Assembly (NCBI GenBank): GCA_035315125.1 | Contig: DATFYI010000289.1 | Span: 1 to 11,802 of the forward strand | Length of the DNA stretch: 11,802 nucleotides | Source: DATFYI01 sp035315125 | Lineage (GTDB): Bacteria; Chloroflexota; Anaerolineae; Anaerolineales; Anaerolineaceae | Direction of reading: 5' to 3' | In this document: piece by piece, positions 1 through 6,199 of the stretch | Layout: each line of letters opens with the position of its first letter | Position numbering within the stretch: position 1 is the first letter of the stretch | Notes under the pieces: model-generated | Databases searched by the model: none | The model's input: the letters and a program-made list of their open reading frames with translations, nothing else | What the model was told of the DNA's origin: nothing | Position numbers and translations under genes: made by a program

Positions 1-398
1 TTTAAATAGGCGCAAAAAGAAGTAAATTGAATGCCTAGTTTTACAGTTAGCTCGGTGGTGTTCGGCGCAATAAATAGCTGGTAATATAATAAAAACACAA
101 TAAGAAATAATGCAGCCCAAAAGCATAAACCGCCTGTTAGCATCGCGCTTTTTAACGTATTTTGTCTGAAGTAAGCCATCATTCGCCGGTATCGATCGGG
201 CGCAAATACAGACAATGCGACGATGATGATGCAGAAAACAATGCAAGTGAATGGGAAAAATGCAAGAACTGCACGTTGAGTTGAAAGGCCAAACATCCAG
301 GCTTTTTCTGCACTGGAAGGAAGCATAAAAATACCCAAAAAGGTCAGAATAGCCACAAAAATAAGGGCTGTCCAGAATGACAGTGCTTTTTTATTCAT
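1..398 (-). CDS. Partial multi-pass membrane protein, N-terminal part, function unknown
   Basis: An open frame starts at an ATG (positions 398-396) and stays open for 132 codons to the window edge, so the C-terminus is missing. It begins MNKKALSFWTALIFVAIL. Hydrophobic segments lie at about residues 8-26, 44-66 and 86-110, separated by charged stretches such as APDRYRRMMAYFRQ, and a fourth may begin near 122. This pattern indicates a polytopic inner-membrane protein. I see no family motif in the visible part and assign no function. No Shine-Dalgarno site is evident before the ATG. It is divergent from the lipoprotein gene at 526, and the 127 bp between them hold no promoter I can call with confidence. 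An early segment of a large membrane glycosyltransferase or transporter is possible, but the sequence does not decide this. Confidence 0.75.
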   Translation of the reverse strand, partial: MNKKALSFWTALIFVAILTFLGIFMLPSSAEKAWMFGLSTQRAVLAFFPFTCIVFCIIIVALSVFAPDRYRRMMAYFRQNTLKSAMLTGGLCFWAALFLIVFLLYYQLFIAPNTTELTVKLGIQFTSFCAYL

Positions 399-525
399 AT
401 TTATCTATTTACGTCTATAATTACGTGAAACTTTTTGCAAGAAAAAAACCTACACTGAGTTATTTTCGAAATACTTTTCAGGAAGCATCTCGACTGATAC
501 AAGCTTTACAGGTAAACTAATTTTT

Positions 526-1548
526 ATGTTATTCCAAAAGCTAACAGACCAATTTCAATATATTGGATTAAACACTTCATTCGTAGCTGCATTGCAGCGG
601 ATTATTATTATAATCTCCTTTATTCTGATACTTTGTGCTTGTAGTGTCAAAATAAAACCGGTGATTAATGCCACACCTACCAGCGTAGTTACTCTTACCC
701 CGCAGGTGTCAGGGATTTTAAAACCTGGCGTCTTCAATTCAACCAGAATACCTGCTGATAACTGTCTGTTAGGAACGACCAATACGATAGATGTCCAGGA
801 CCTCCAGGGCGACCTGGTATCCTGGTCCCCTGTACAAAATGTAATCGCATTTGTAAGTCCAAGTGCAGGAAGCTCATGGAGCTGGTACCTGGGAGATCTT
901 GTAACAATATCGAATTTAAGCACTGTAAAGACCTATTCAGTCACAAATGGTGGCGTGTTCGGAGATATTACCTGGTCTCCGGATGGAAAATCAATTGCTT
1001 TTATAGCGAGAAGGTTTAGTGATGATACGTATACTGCAATGGCTCTACAAACCGATACTGGTCAATTGACAGACTTATTTCCTGATAAAGAAGCACACAC
1101 CGATTCTTTGACAAGTCCTAAGGGTATCGATTCCTGGATAGATAACACTAACCTGGTCGTTTCATCTAGTTGTGATGGAGATTGTGTTCAATTAATTAAA
1201 GTAAATACTCTGAATGGCTCTAAAGAAGCTTATTCACCCGGTACCATCCGTAAAAAAGACGACCACAGCCTGGATATTACTAACATCGAACCAACGATTA
1301 TCCCAACCTCATATCCGACCATGACCGACCCTAATTGGGCCCCGGATTCAAATAAAAATGAGTTAATTTACTTTGATGAGAATGGCAATGCACAATTTAT
1401 CTCTGGGAGCAGCACTCCAGTGCCTTTGGGTGTTGGATATTACCGCAATGGGGAAATCAAGTGGTCTTACGACTCTAAATACGTGGCAATCCGTCTGGAT
1501 GATAATTTATATTTTTATCAGGCAGATTGCCTTAACAATCAAAAATAA
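526..1548 (+). CDS. Predicted lipoprotein with TolB-like (PD40) beta-propeller repeats
   Basis: A 340-residue protein with a hydrophobic run at about 26-38 ending in LILCACS. Cys39 fits a lipobox (Leu at -3, Ala at -1, although Cys at -2 is unusual), so export and lipid anchoring outside the membrane are likely. At least four WD40/PD40-type blades can be seen: VSWSPVQNVIAFVS near 98-111, ITWSPDGKSIAFIARR near 148-163, PNWAPDSNKNELIYF near 269-283 and IKWSYDSKYVAIRLDDN near 311-327. Such propellers usually bind partners or ligands and have no catalytic signature; the partner here is unknown. The start is uncertain. The ATG at 526 has only a weak AGG about 13 nt upstream and gives a long leader before the hydrophobic core. 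A TTG at 592 would give a textbook short signal peptide (LQRIIIIISFILILCAC) but has no Shine-Dalgarno site. The gene stands alone and is convergent with the minus-strand operon. Confidence 0.85.
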   Translation: MLFQKLTDQFQYIGLNTSFVAALQRIIIIISFILILCACSVKIKPVINATPTSVVTLTPQVSGILKPGVFNSTRIPADNCLLGTTNTIDVQDLQGDLVSWSPVQNVIAFVSPSAGSSWSWYLGDLVTISNLSTVKTYSVTNGGVFGDITWSPDGKSIAFIARRFSDDTYTAMALQTDTGQLTDLFPDKEAHTDSLTSPKGIDSWIDNTNLVVSSSCDGDCVQLIKVNTLNGSKEAYSPGTIRKKDDHSLDITNIEPTIIPTSYPTMTDPNWAPDSNKNELIYFDENGNAQFISGSSTPVPLGVGYYRNGEIKWSYDSKYVAIRLDDNLYFYQADCLNNQK

Positions 1549-1588
1549 TTCATGATCCGGGCCTCGATGGCGCTCGAATCTCCATTAT

Positions 1589-1617
1589 AAAAAAAGCCCC
1601 CGGTGAATTCCGGGGCT
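1589..1617 (-). terminator. Rho-independent terminator after tRNA-Gln
   Basis: The left arm AGCCCCCGG (1595-1603) pairs with CCGGGGCT (1610-1617), with one bulged base and the loop TGAATT. On the minus strand the hairpin is followed by a run of seven T (1589-1595), a strong intrinsic terminator for tRNA-Gln and for transcripts reading through gltX. On the plus strand only AATTTGTT follows, so it could weakly terminate the lipoprotein gene as well. Confidence 0.85.
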
Positions 1618-1624
1618 AATTTGT

Positions 1625-1698
1625 TGGCTGGGGGTGAAGGATTCGAACCTCCACAAGCAAATCCAGAGTCTGCTGTCCTACCATTAGACGAACCCCCA
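1625..1698 (-). tRNA. tRNA-Gln, anticodon CUG
   Basis: A full cloverleaf of 74 nt, including an encoded CCA, can be folded on the minus strand. The acceptor TGGGGGT pairs with ACCCCCA. The D arm is GTC/GAC, the anticodon stem GCAGA/TTTGC (one G-T pair), the anticodon loop CTCTGGA (anticodon CTG), and the T arm GGAGG-TTCGAAT-CCTTC. The discriminator base is G and the first pair is U-A, both typical of tRNA-Gln. It reads CAG codons. It lies 47 nt after the gltX stop, has its own promoter in that gap, and is followed 7 nt later by a terminator hairpin. Confidence 0.97.
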
Positions 1699-1714
1699 AT
1701 TTTGAACGAAGGCT

Positions 1715-1743
1715 ATTCTATCATTCTCCAGAAGTCTCGTCAA
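1715..1743 (-). promoter_or_regulatory. Sigma-70-type promoter for tRNA-Gln
   Basis: On the minus strand, TTGACG (1743-1738, five of six matches to the -35 consensus) and TAGAAT (1720-1715, five of six to the -10) are exactly 17 nt apart. The predicted start near 1708 gives a leader of about 10 nt before the tRNA. The -35 begins 2 nt after the gltX stop codon, so the tRNA can be made independently of the long operon upstream. Confidence 0.75.
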
Positions 1744-1745
1744 AT

Positions 1746-3245
1746 TTAAGAAGCAGATAGTTTATCCAGTATTTCGATTGCCTTAAGGATGCGTTCCAGG
1801 ACCTTTTCCCTACCAATGATTTCCATACTTTCAAATAGCGGTGGGCTAACCTTTTGACCGGTTACAGCCACCCTTAAAATACCAAATACCTGGCTGGCCG
1901 AAAGCCCCATTCCCTCAACCAATGCACGCATGGGCGGTTCCAGCAGCTCGGGCTTGAATTCTGGTTGGGAAGCCAAAACTTCATAGCATTTGCGAGCCGC
2001 TTCCGCCGATGATGCAGCAGTCAGCCCTTTCGCGATCAAATCTCGCCCGTCTGGCTCAATTGTATCCTTGAAAAAGAAACCGGCCATGTCTGGTGCTTCT
2101 TCCAATGTTGCTATGCGCACCTGGATTATCGGTACAACCTTTTTTAGCCGTTCATCATCAACGGTATAGCCTTTCTCGATAAAGAATGGTTTTACCCGGT
2201 CGGCCAAATCCTCATAACTCAAATTTCGGATATGTAATCCGTTGAAATAATCAAATTTTGTAAAGTTAATCGCAGCCGGAGAAGGATTCAAGTGTTCCAA
2301 ACTGAACTTATCAACCAGATCTGAAAGTGTAAAAAACTCGGTGTGGTCATCGTAACTCCAGCCCATCAGTGCAATCCAATTAACAACTGCTTCTGGCAAA
2401 TATCCCAGGCCTTTCATATCTTTGAGAAAAATGGAGTACCCGTCTTTACCAAGCTCAGCTGCTTCGCGTTTGCTCATCTTTCCTTTGCCACTCGGTTTAA
2501 GAAAGACGGATAAATGCACCCAAACAGGCTCTTCCCAACCTAATGCCCGATGGATCAGGCTGTGTAAAGGAAATGTCGGGAGCCATTCAGATCCACGAAT
2601 AACATGACTGATATTCATCAGGTGGTCATCCACCACAGCCGCCAGATGATAAAGCGCCCAACCATCAGTTTTAACCAAAATAGAATCATCCAATGTCTGG
2701 TTTTCTACTGTGATTTCTCCGCGCAGCAGATCGTGAACTTTCGTTGTACCTTCTTTTGGAGTCTTGAAGCGTATAACGTGCGGTTCACCGGCTGCAATCC
2801 GCTGCCATGCTTCTTCAGATGTGATCAAACGGCAAGTGCCATCGTAATGCGGTGTTTCTTTTCGTTTCATCTGCTCCTGTCGTACACGCTCCAGACGCTC
2901 ATGCGTACAAAAACAGTAAAACGCATGTCCGCTTTCTACCAACCGGCGGGCATAGTCCTGGTAGATTTCTTTCCGTTCGGATTGGCGGTAAGGACCATAG
3001 GGTCCCCCCACGTCTGGGCCCTCATCCCACTGTAAGCCCAACCAACGTAAACCGTTCATCAGTTCATCTTCGGCGCCAGGAACCAGGCGCTTCCGGTCCG
3101 TATCTTCAATGCGTAAAATAAATTGGCCACCGGTCTTATGAGCAAACAAATAATCGTATAAAGCAGTACGAGCGCCACCCAAGTGTAAATGCCCAGTCGG
3201 CGAGGGTGCAAAACGCACTCTGGCGGGTAAACTACTATCTCTCAT
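1746..3245 (-). CDS. gltX: Glutamyl-tRNA synthetase (GluRS), class I
   Basis: Charges tRNA with glutamate in the cytoplasm (Glu + ATP + tRNA). The 499-residue product is of normal bacterial GluRS length. The HIGH-type motif is HLHL (19-22, in PSPTGHLHLGG) and the KMSKS-type motif is KMSKR (256-260). The C-terminal half matches the anticodon-binding alpha-helical domain. The start is set at the ATG at 3245: AGGAGA lies just upstream (3254-3249) and overlaps the rodA stop. An ATG 18 nt further upstream (3263) would overlap rodA and has no Shine-Dalgarno site. In the zinc-ribbon insert, Cys111, Cys113 and Cys138 are kept, but the usual His two residues after the third Cys is Leu, so zinc binding is doubtful. 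Last protein gene of the operon, 7 nt after rodA, followed by tRNA-Gln. Whether it also charges tRNA-Gln (non-discriminating type) cannot be read safely from the sequence. Confidence 0.97.
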   Translation of the reverse strand: MRDSSLPARVRFAPSPTGHLHLGGARTALYDYLFAHKTGGQFILRIEDTDRKRLVPGAEDELMNGLRWLGLQWDEGPDVGGPYGPYRQSERKEIYQDYARRLVESGHAFYCFCTHERLERVRQEQMKRKETPHYDGTCRLITSEEAWQRIAAGEPHVIRFKTPKEGTTKVHDLLRGEITVENQTLDDSILVKTDGWALYHLAAVVDDHLMNISHVIRGSEWLPTFPLHSLIHRALGWEEPVWVHLSVFLKPSGKGKMSKREAAELGKDGYSIFLKDMKGLGYLPEAVVNWIALMGWSYDDHTEFFTLSDLVDKFSLEHLNPSPAAINFTKFDYFNGLHIRNLSYEDLADRVKPFFIEKGYTVDDERLKKVVPIIQVRIATLEEAPDMAGFFFKDTIEPDGRDLIAKGLTAASSAEAARKCYEVLASQPEFKPELLEPPMRALVEGMGLSASQVFGILRVAVTGQKVSPPLFESMEIIGREKVLERILKAIEILDKLSAS

Positions 3246-3248
3246 AGT

Positions 3249-3254
3249 TCTCCT
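3249..3254 (-). promoter_or_regulatory. Shine-Dalgarno site deciding the gltX start
   Basis: AGGAGA on the minus strand overlaps the last two bases of the rodA TAG stop and lies 3 nt (4 nt from the AGGAG core) before the ATG at 3245. It favours that ATG over the in-frame one at 3263 and suggests coupled translation of rodA and gltX. Confidence 0.65.
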
Positions 3255-4350
3255 AAAAATCAAGTGGTTTGCGTCTTATAATGACACTTTCCACCAATCC
3301 AATCCCAAAAACCAGGCTAATAAGTGAGCTACCGCCATAACTGATAAATGGTAACGTCAGGCCTGTGACCGGCATCACTTTCAGGTTCACACCAATATTT
3401 ACAGCCATTTGGAACAAAATCAACATACCAAATCCGTAAGCTATCAAGCTTCCAAATAAATCGTTGGCCAAACGAGCCGCTCTAAAGCAGCGCAGAACAA
3501 CAAAAATAAGCAGCACAATGACAAGAATCGTCCCTATAAAACCAAACTCAGATGCCATTGCCGAAAAAATAAAATCGGTTTGACGCACCTTTAAGAATCT
3601 GAGCTGTACCTGGCTACTATGACCATAACCCTGTCCGAACAATCCGCCTGACCCAATCGCGATAAGGGCTTGTTCGATATTGTAAGAATTACCGTAGCGA
3701 GCATTTTGGTCAGGAAATAAAAATGTAATTACACGTTGCTGCTGATAATTTGCCAGAAATGGAAAAATGATAATTGCACCGATCAGTGTAACCCCGACGA
3801 AAATCGCCAGATATTTTGGAGATAATCCACTTAGCCATAGCAGTGCAAACCAGATTACAAAAATTACGATCGATGTGCTCAAGTTCGGTTGCAGCAAGAT
3901 CCATACTACCAGACCAAACGTCAATGCGAAGCTGGTCCCGACCCAACGTAAATCATGAGGATCATCCTGGTGGCGATTAAAGTACTCCGCAAGTACCAAA
4001 ATGATAACAATTTTTCCGATTTCGGACGGTTGGATGTTTACAAGGCCAGTTGAAATCCAACGAGCTGAGCCAAAACTGACAGTGCCAACCACAAACACTA
4101 CCAGCAAAAGAAAAACCGTCCCTATATACATGAGACGCGTTAAGGATTCCCAATAATGATAATCGAGAATTGATGTCGCCAGTATAATCACAATACCAAT
4201 CACTACATAGATCGTCTGACTTTGTACCAGACCCGCCAGACTTTCGCTTCCTGCAATGGCAGAGCGAATCATCACAATGCCAAATATGCAAAGAATGACC
4301 ACACTCCCAAAAAGCAAGAAATCGAAATGCCGCCAGATTTCGCGACGCAT
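3253..4350 (-). CDS. rodA: RodA, SEDS-family peptidoglycan glycosyltransferase
   Basis: Polymerises lipid II into glycan strands in the inner membrane for lateral wall growth, working with the transpeptidase PBP2. The 365-residue protein is almost wholly hydrophobic, with about ten membrane segments. SEDS signatures are clear: GSARWIS near 94-100 with IQPSEIGK at 106-113, the RQTDFIFSAMASEFGFIG block at 256-273, and the C-terminal MPVTGLTLPFISYGGSS at 326-342. Asp259 in TDFIF corresponds to the Asp essential for glycosyltransferase activity in characterised RodA proteins. It could be called FtsW by homology alone, but its place in an mre-mrdA operon supports RodA. It begins 6 nt after the minE stop, and its Shine-Dalgarno site is weak (AGTAGG overlapping the minE stop), consistent with coupling. 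Its stop codon is part of the gltX ribosome-binding site. Confidence 0.95.
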   Translation of the reverse strand: MRREIWRHFDFLLFGSVVILCIFGIVMIRSAIAGSESLAGLVQSQTIYVVIGIVIILATSILDYHYWESLTRLMYIGTVFLLLVVFVVGTVSFGSARWISTGLVNIQPSEIGKIVIILVLAEYFNRHQDDPHDLRWVGTSFALTFGLVVWILLQPNLSTSIVIFVIWFALLWLSGLSPKYLAIFVGVTLIGAIIIFPFLANYQQQRVITFLFPDQNARYGNSYNIEQALIAIGSGGLFGQGYGHSSQVQLRFLKVRQTDFIFSAMASEFGFIGTILVIVLLIFVVLRCFRAARLANDLFGSLIAYGFGMLILFQMAVNIGVNLKVMPVTGLTLPFISYGGSSLISLVFGIGLVESVIIRRKPLDF

Positions 4351-4356
4351 AAATTC

Positions 4357-4635
4357 TTAGCCTACTCTTCTCCGGACTGATCCTTTGCTCTGTTTAATGG
4401 GTATATCCGCCACCAGCCTCTGTTCCCGACCCTCTTGTGTCATTGAAATATTGACGGTAGTCGGGTCAATTTCGATATAACGTGAAATAACTTGCATTAT
4501 TTCATTCTTCAGACTTTCCAGCGCTTGAGGGCTCAGATCAGTCCGGTCATTGATTAGCACCAACTTAAGGCGTTCTTTTGCCTGATTGGCGCTCGTTGGC
4601 GTACGACCCATGATACGATCTACCCATCCGGCCAT
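4357..4635 (-). CDS. minE: MinE, topological specificity factor of cell division
   Basis: MinE drives MinD off the membrane by stimulating its ATPase, which restricts the MinCD inhibitor to positions away from the division site. The 92-residue protein has the family layout. A short amphipathic N-terminus (AGWVDRIMG) suits membrane contact. The MinD-interacting helix follows (AKERLKLVLINDRTDLSP, 19-36). The dimerising topological-specificity domain continues from there (LKNEIMQVISRYIEID, then the strand VNISM and LVADIPIK). It ends with a basic tail, RRRVG. The ATG lies 1 nt after the minD stop, and a strong AGGAGG site sits 8 nt upstream inside minD, so expression is probably coupled. Confidence 0.96.
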   Translation of the reverse strand: MAGWVDRIMGRTPTSANQAKERLKLVLINDRTDLSPQALESLKNEIMQVISRYIEIDPTTVNISMTQEGREQRLVADIPIKQSKGSVRRRVG

Positions 4636-4636
4636 G

Positions 4637-5440
4637 TCAAGCCCCTCCTGGGTGTAATATCTTCGTTAATCTGCTAAAGAAACCATCCTTCTCTTCAAGA
4701 TTAAGAAAAGGAACTTTTTCACCCCGCAGGCGATGGGAAATATTGATAAAGGCCTGGCCTGCTCTCGACTTTGGATCCAACGCCACCGGTTGACCCCGAT
4801 TAGTACTGACTATCACGTTTTCATCATCTGGTACAATCCCAATCAGCTCGACGGCCAGTAACTCTAACACGTCATCAGCAGTGAGCATGTCTCCTCGTTT
4901 GACCATCGTAGATTTTAAACGGTTAATGATAAGCCGTGCCGGCCCTTTCTCTTCAGCTTCGATCAATCCAATGATCCGGTCGGCATCCCGTACCGCGGAG
5001 ACTTCCGGGTTGGTAACCACCAGGACGGTATCCGCTGGGGCAATCGCGTTTCGAAAACCACGTTCAATCCCAGCCGGTGAATCGATCAAGATCCAATCGA
5101 ATTCCTGACGTAGTTCATCACACAATCGCACCATGTCACTGGGTGAGACAGAAGATTTATCGCGGGTTTGGGCTGCCGGTATTAGGAAAAGCTCTTGCAT
5201 CCTTTTATCACGGATCATGGCCTGGCGTAACCTGCAGCGTCCCTCGACAACATCCACCAGGTCATACACTATGCGGTTCTCCAGACCCAATACAACATCC
5301 AGGTTACGGAGACCTATATCGCCATCAATACAAACAACTTTGCTATTATCGACGGCTAGTGCCACTGCAATATTTGCAGTAGTTGTAGTCTTACCAACCC
5401 CACCTTTTCCAGAGGTGACTGTAACGACTGTGGCTGTCAT
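4637..5440 (-). CDS. minD: MinD, septum-site-determining ATPase
   Basis: A membrane-associated ParA/MinD-family ATPase that recruits and activates the FtsZ inhibitor MinC at the membrane. The 267-residue protein has the deviant Walker A motif SGKGGVGKTT at 10-19, with signature Lys11 and Lys17. CIDGDIGLRNLDVVLGLENR (37-56) forms the switch I region, and DSPAG (120-124) the Walker B/switch II region. The C-terminus (about 252-263, FFSRLTKILH) can form the amphipathic membrane-targeting helix. The ATG overlaps the minC TGA stop (ATGA, 5437-5440). GGGAGG just upstream, inside the end of minC, is a good ribosome-binding site. No key residue is missing. Confidence 0.98.
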   Translation of the reverse strand: MTATVVTVTSGKGGVGKTTTTANIAVALAVDNSKVVCIDGDIGLRNLDVVLGLENRIVYDLVDVVEGRCRLRQAMIRDKRMQELFLIPAAQTRDKSSVSPSDMVRLCDELRQEFDWILIDSPAGIERGFRNAIAPADTVLVVTNPEVSAVRDADRIIGLIEAEEKGPARLIINRLKSTMVKRGDMLTADDVLELLAVELIGIVPDDENVIVSTNRGQPVALDPKSRAGQAFINISHRLRGEKVPFLNLEEKDGFFSRLTKILHPGGA

Positions 5441-6135
5441 CTTCCTCCCTCAATTTTATAATTCCATATTTCAGCAATCACCTGTCCATCTTTTACCCGA
5501 GCAATTTCGGGTTGAGATTTAGCCTTTTTAGGTGGTAAGGCTGCGATCAAATCAGCTATACGCAGTTGTGCAGGCATCAGGTCAAGCGCACAAATAACCG
5601 CCTTCTCATTTCCATCCGTCCCAGCGTGCACCATCCCACGCACGTGTCCCCACACCACAATATTTCCTCCAGCTAAAAGCTCAGCACCTGGATTAACATC
5701 CCCTATTACGATGATATGACCAGAATTAGCCAATCGAAAACCTGATCGCAGAGTGCGTTGTACCAAGACTGCACTCTCACCTGTCAAATTTGTATCCAAG
5801 GGCTTGACTACACGCTCCGGACGTGGCACAGACAGGCGAGTTGCCAGACCTAATACCTGGGCAATTTGTTCGGTCTTAGGTGAATTGCTCGTAATCGCCC
5901 AAAGAGAAACGCCTCGCTCAGAGAGTTTGTCCCGCAAAGTGCCCATTTCTGCCGCGTGCAACACGTGGTTACCTACCTCTAGTGCAACTTTTGCGCCTTT
6001 AAAAAAATTGGCGCGTTCATCTATGTGACTTATTAATGCACTCTCCAGATCAGGCCAATTGCCATCTCCCAGAGTAATCAACAAGCCTTCGCGAATGCCC
6101 TTAATTTGAACTGTCAGTTTTTTTTCGTCAACCAT
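5437..6135 (-). CDS. minC: MinC, septum-site-determining FtsZ inhibitor
   Basis: MinC, activated by MinD at the membrane, blocks FtsZ ring assembly away from the proper division site. The product is 232 residues from the ATG at 6135. The N-terminal half (VQIKGIREGLLITLGDG onward) is the FtsZ-inhibiting domain. The C-terminal half is the beta-helix that dimerises and binds MinD, with the hallmark run VQRTLRSGFRLANSGHIIV, then GDVNPGAELLAGGNIVVWG and LMPAQLRIAD. The frame could start at a TTG at 6159 (eight more residues), but that TTG has no Shine-Dalgarno site, whereas GGGA sits about 5 nt before the ATG. The gap to the mrdA stop is 64 nt, one of the two longest inside the cluster, and contains a TATAAT. 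The gene overlaps minD by 4 nt. Confidence 0.95.
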   Translation of the reverse strand: MVDEKKLTVQIKGIREGLLITLGDGNWPDLESALISHIDERANFFKGAKVALEVGNHVLHAAEMGTLRDKLSERGVSLWAITSNSPKTEQIAQVLGLATRLSVPRPERVVKPLDTNLTGESAVLVQRTLRSGFRLANSGHIIVIGDVNPGAELLAGGNIVVWGHVRGMVHAGTDGNEKAVICALDLMPAQLRIADLIAALPPKKAKSQPEIARVKDGQVIAEIWNYKIEGGR

Positions 6136-6173
6136 GGTTGTCCCGATGACTGAATTCAAATGTGTACCGGTAT

Positions 6174-6179
6174 ATTATA
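6174..6179 (-). promoter_or_regulatory. Possible internal -10 element before minC
   Basis: A perfect TATAAT on the minus strand lies in the mrdA-minC gap, about 38 nt before the ATG chosen for minC. No acceptable -35 is found at 16-18 nt and there is no TG extension, so this is only a candidate for a secondary promoter feeding minCDE-rodA-gltX. Confidence 0.3.
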
Positions 6180-6199
6180 GAGTAGATATGAACCACAGG

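Noticed and set aside
1373..1555. Second plus-strand ORF within the lipoprotein gene
   Set aside because: Alternative frame of the propeller-coding sequence; the lipoprotein frame has clear repeats and a lipobox.
2604..3121. Plus-strand ORFs opposite gltX
   Set aside because: They lie wholly inside a well-supported gene in antisense frames, with low-complexity or Cys/His/Pro-rich translations and no ribosome sites.
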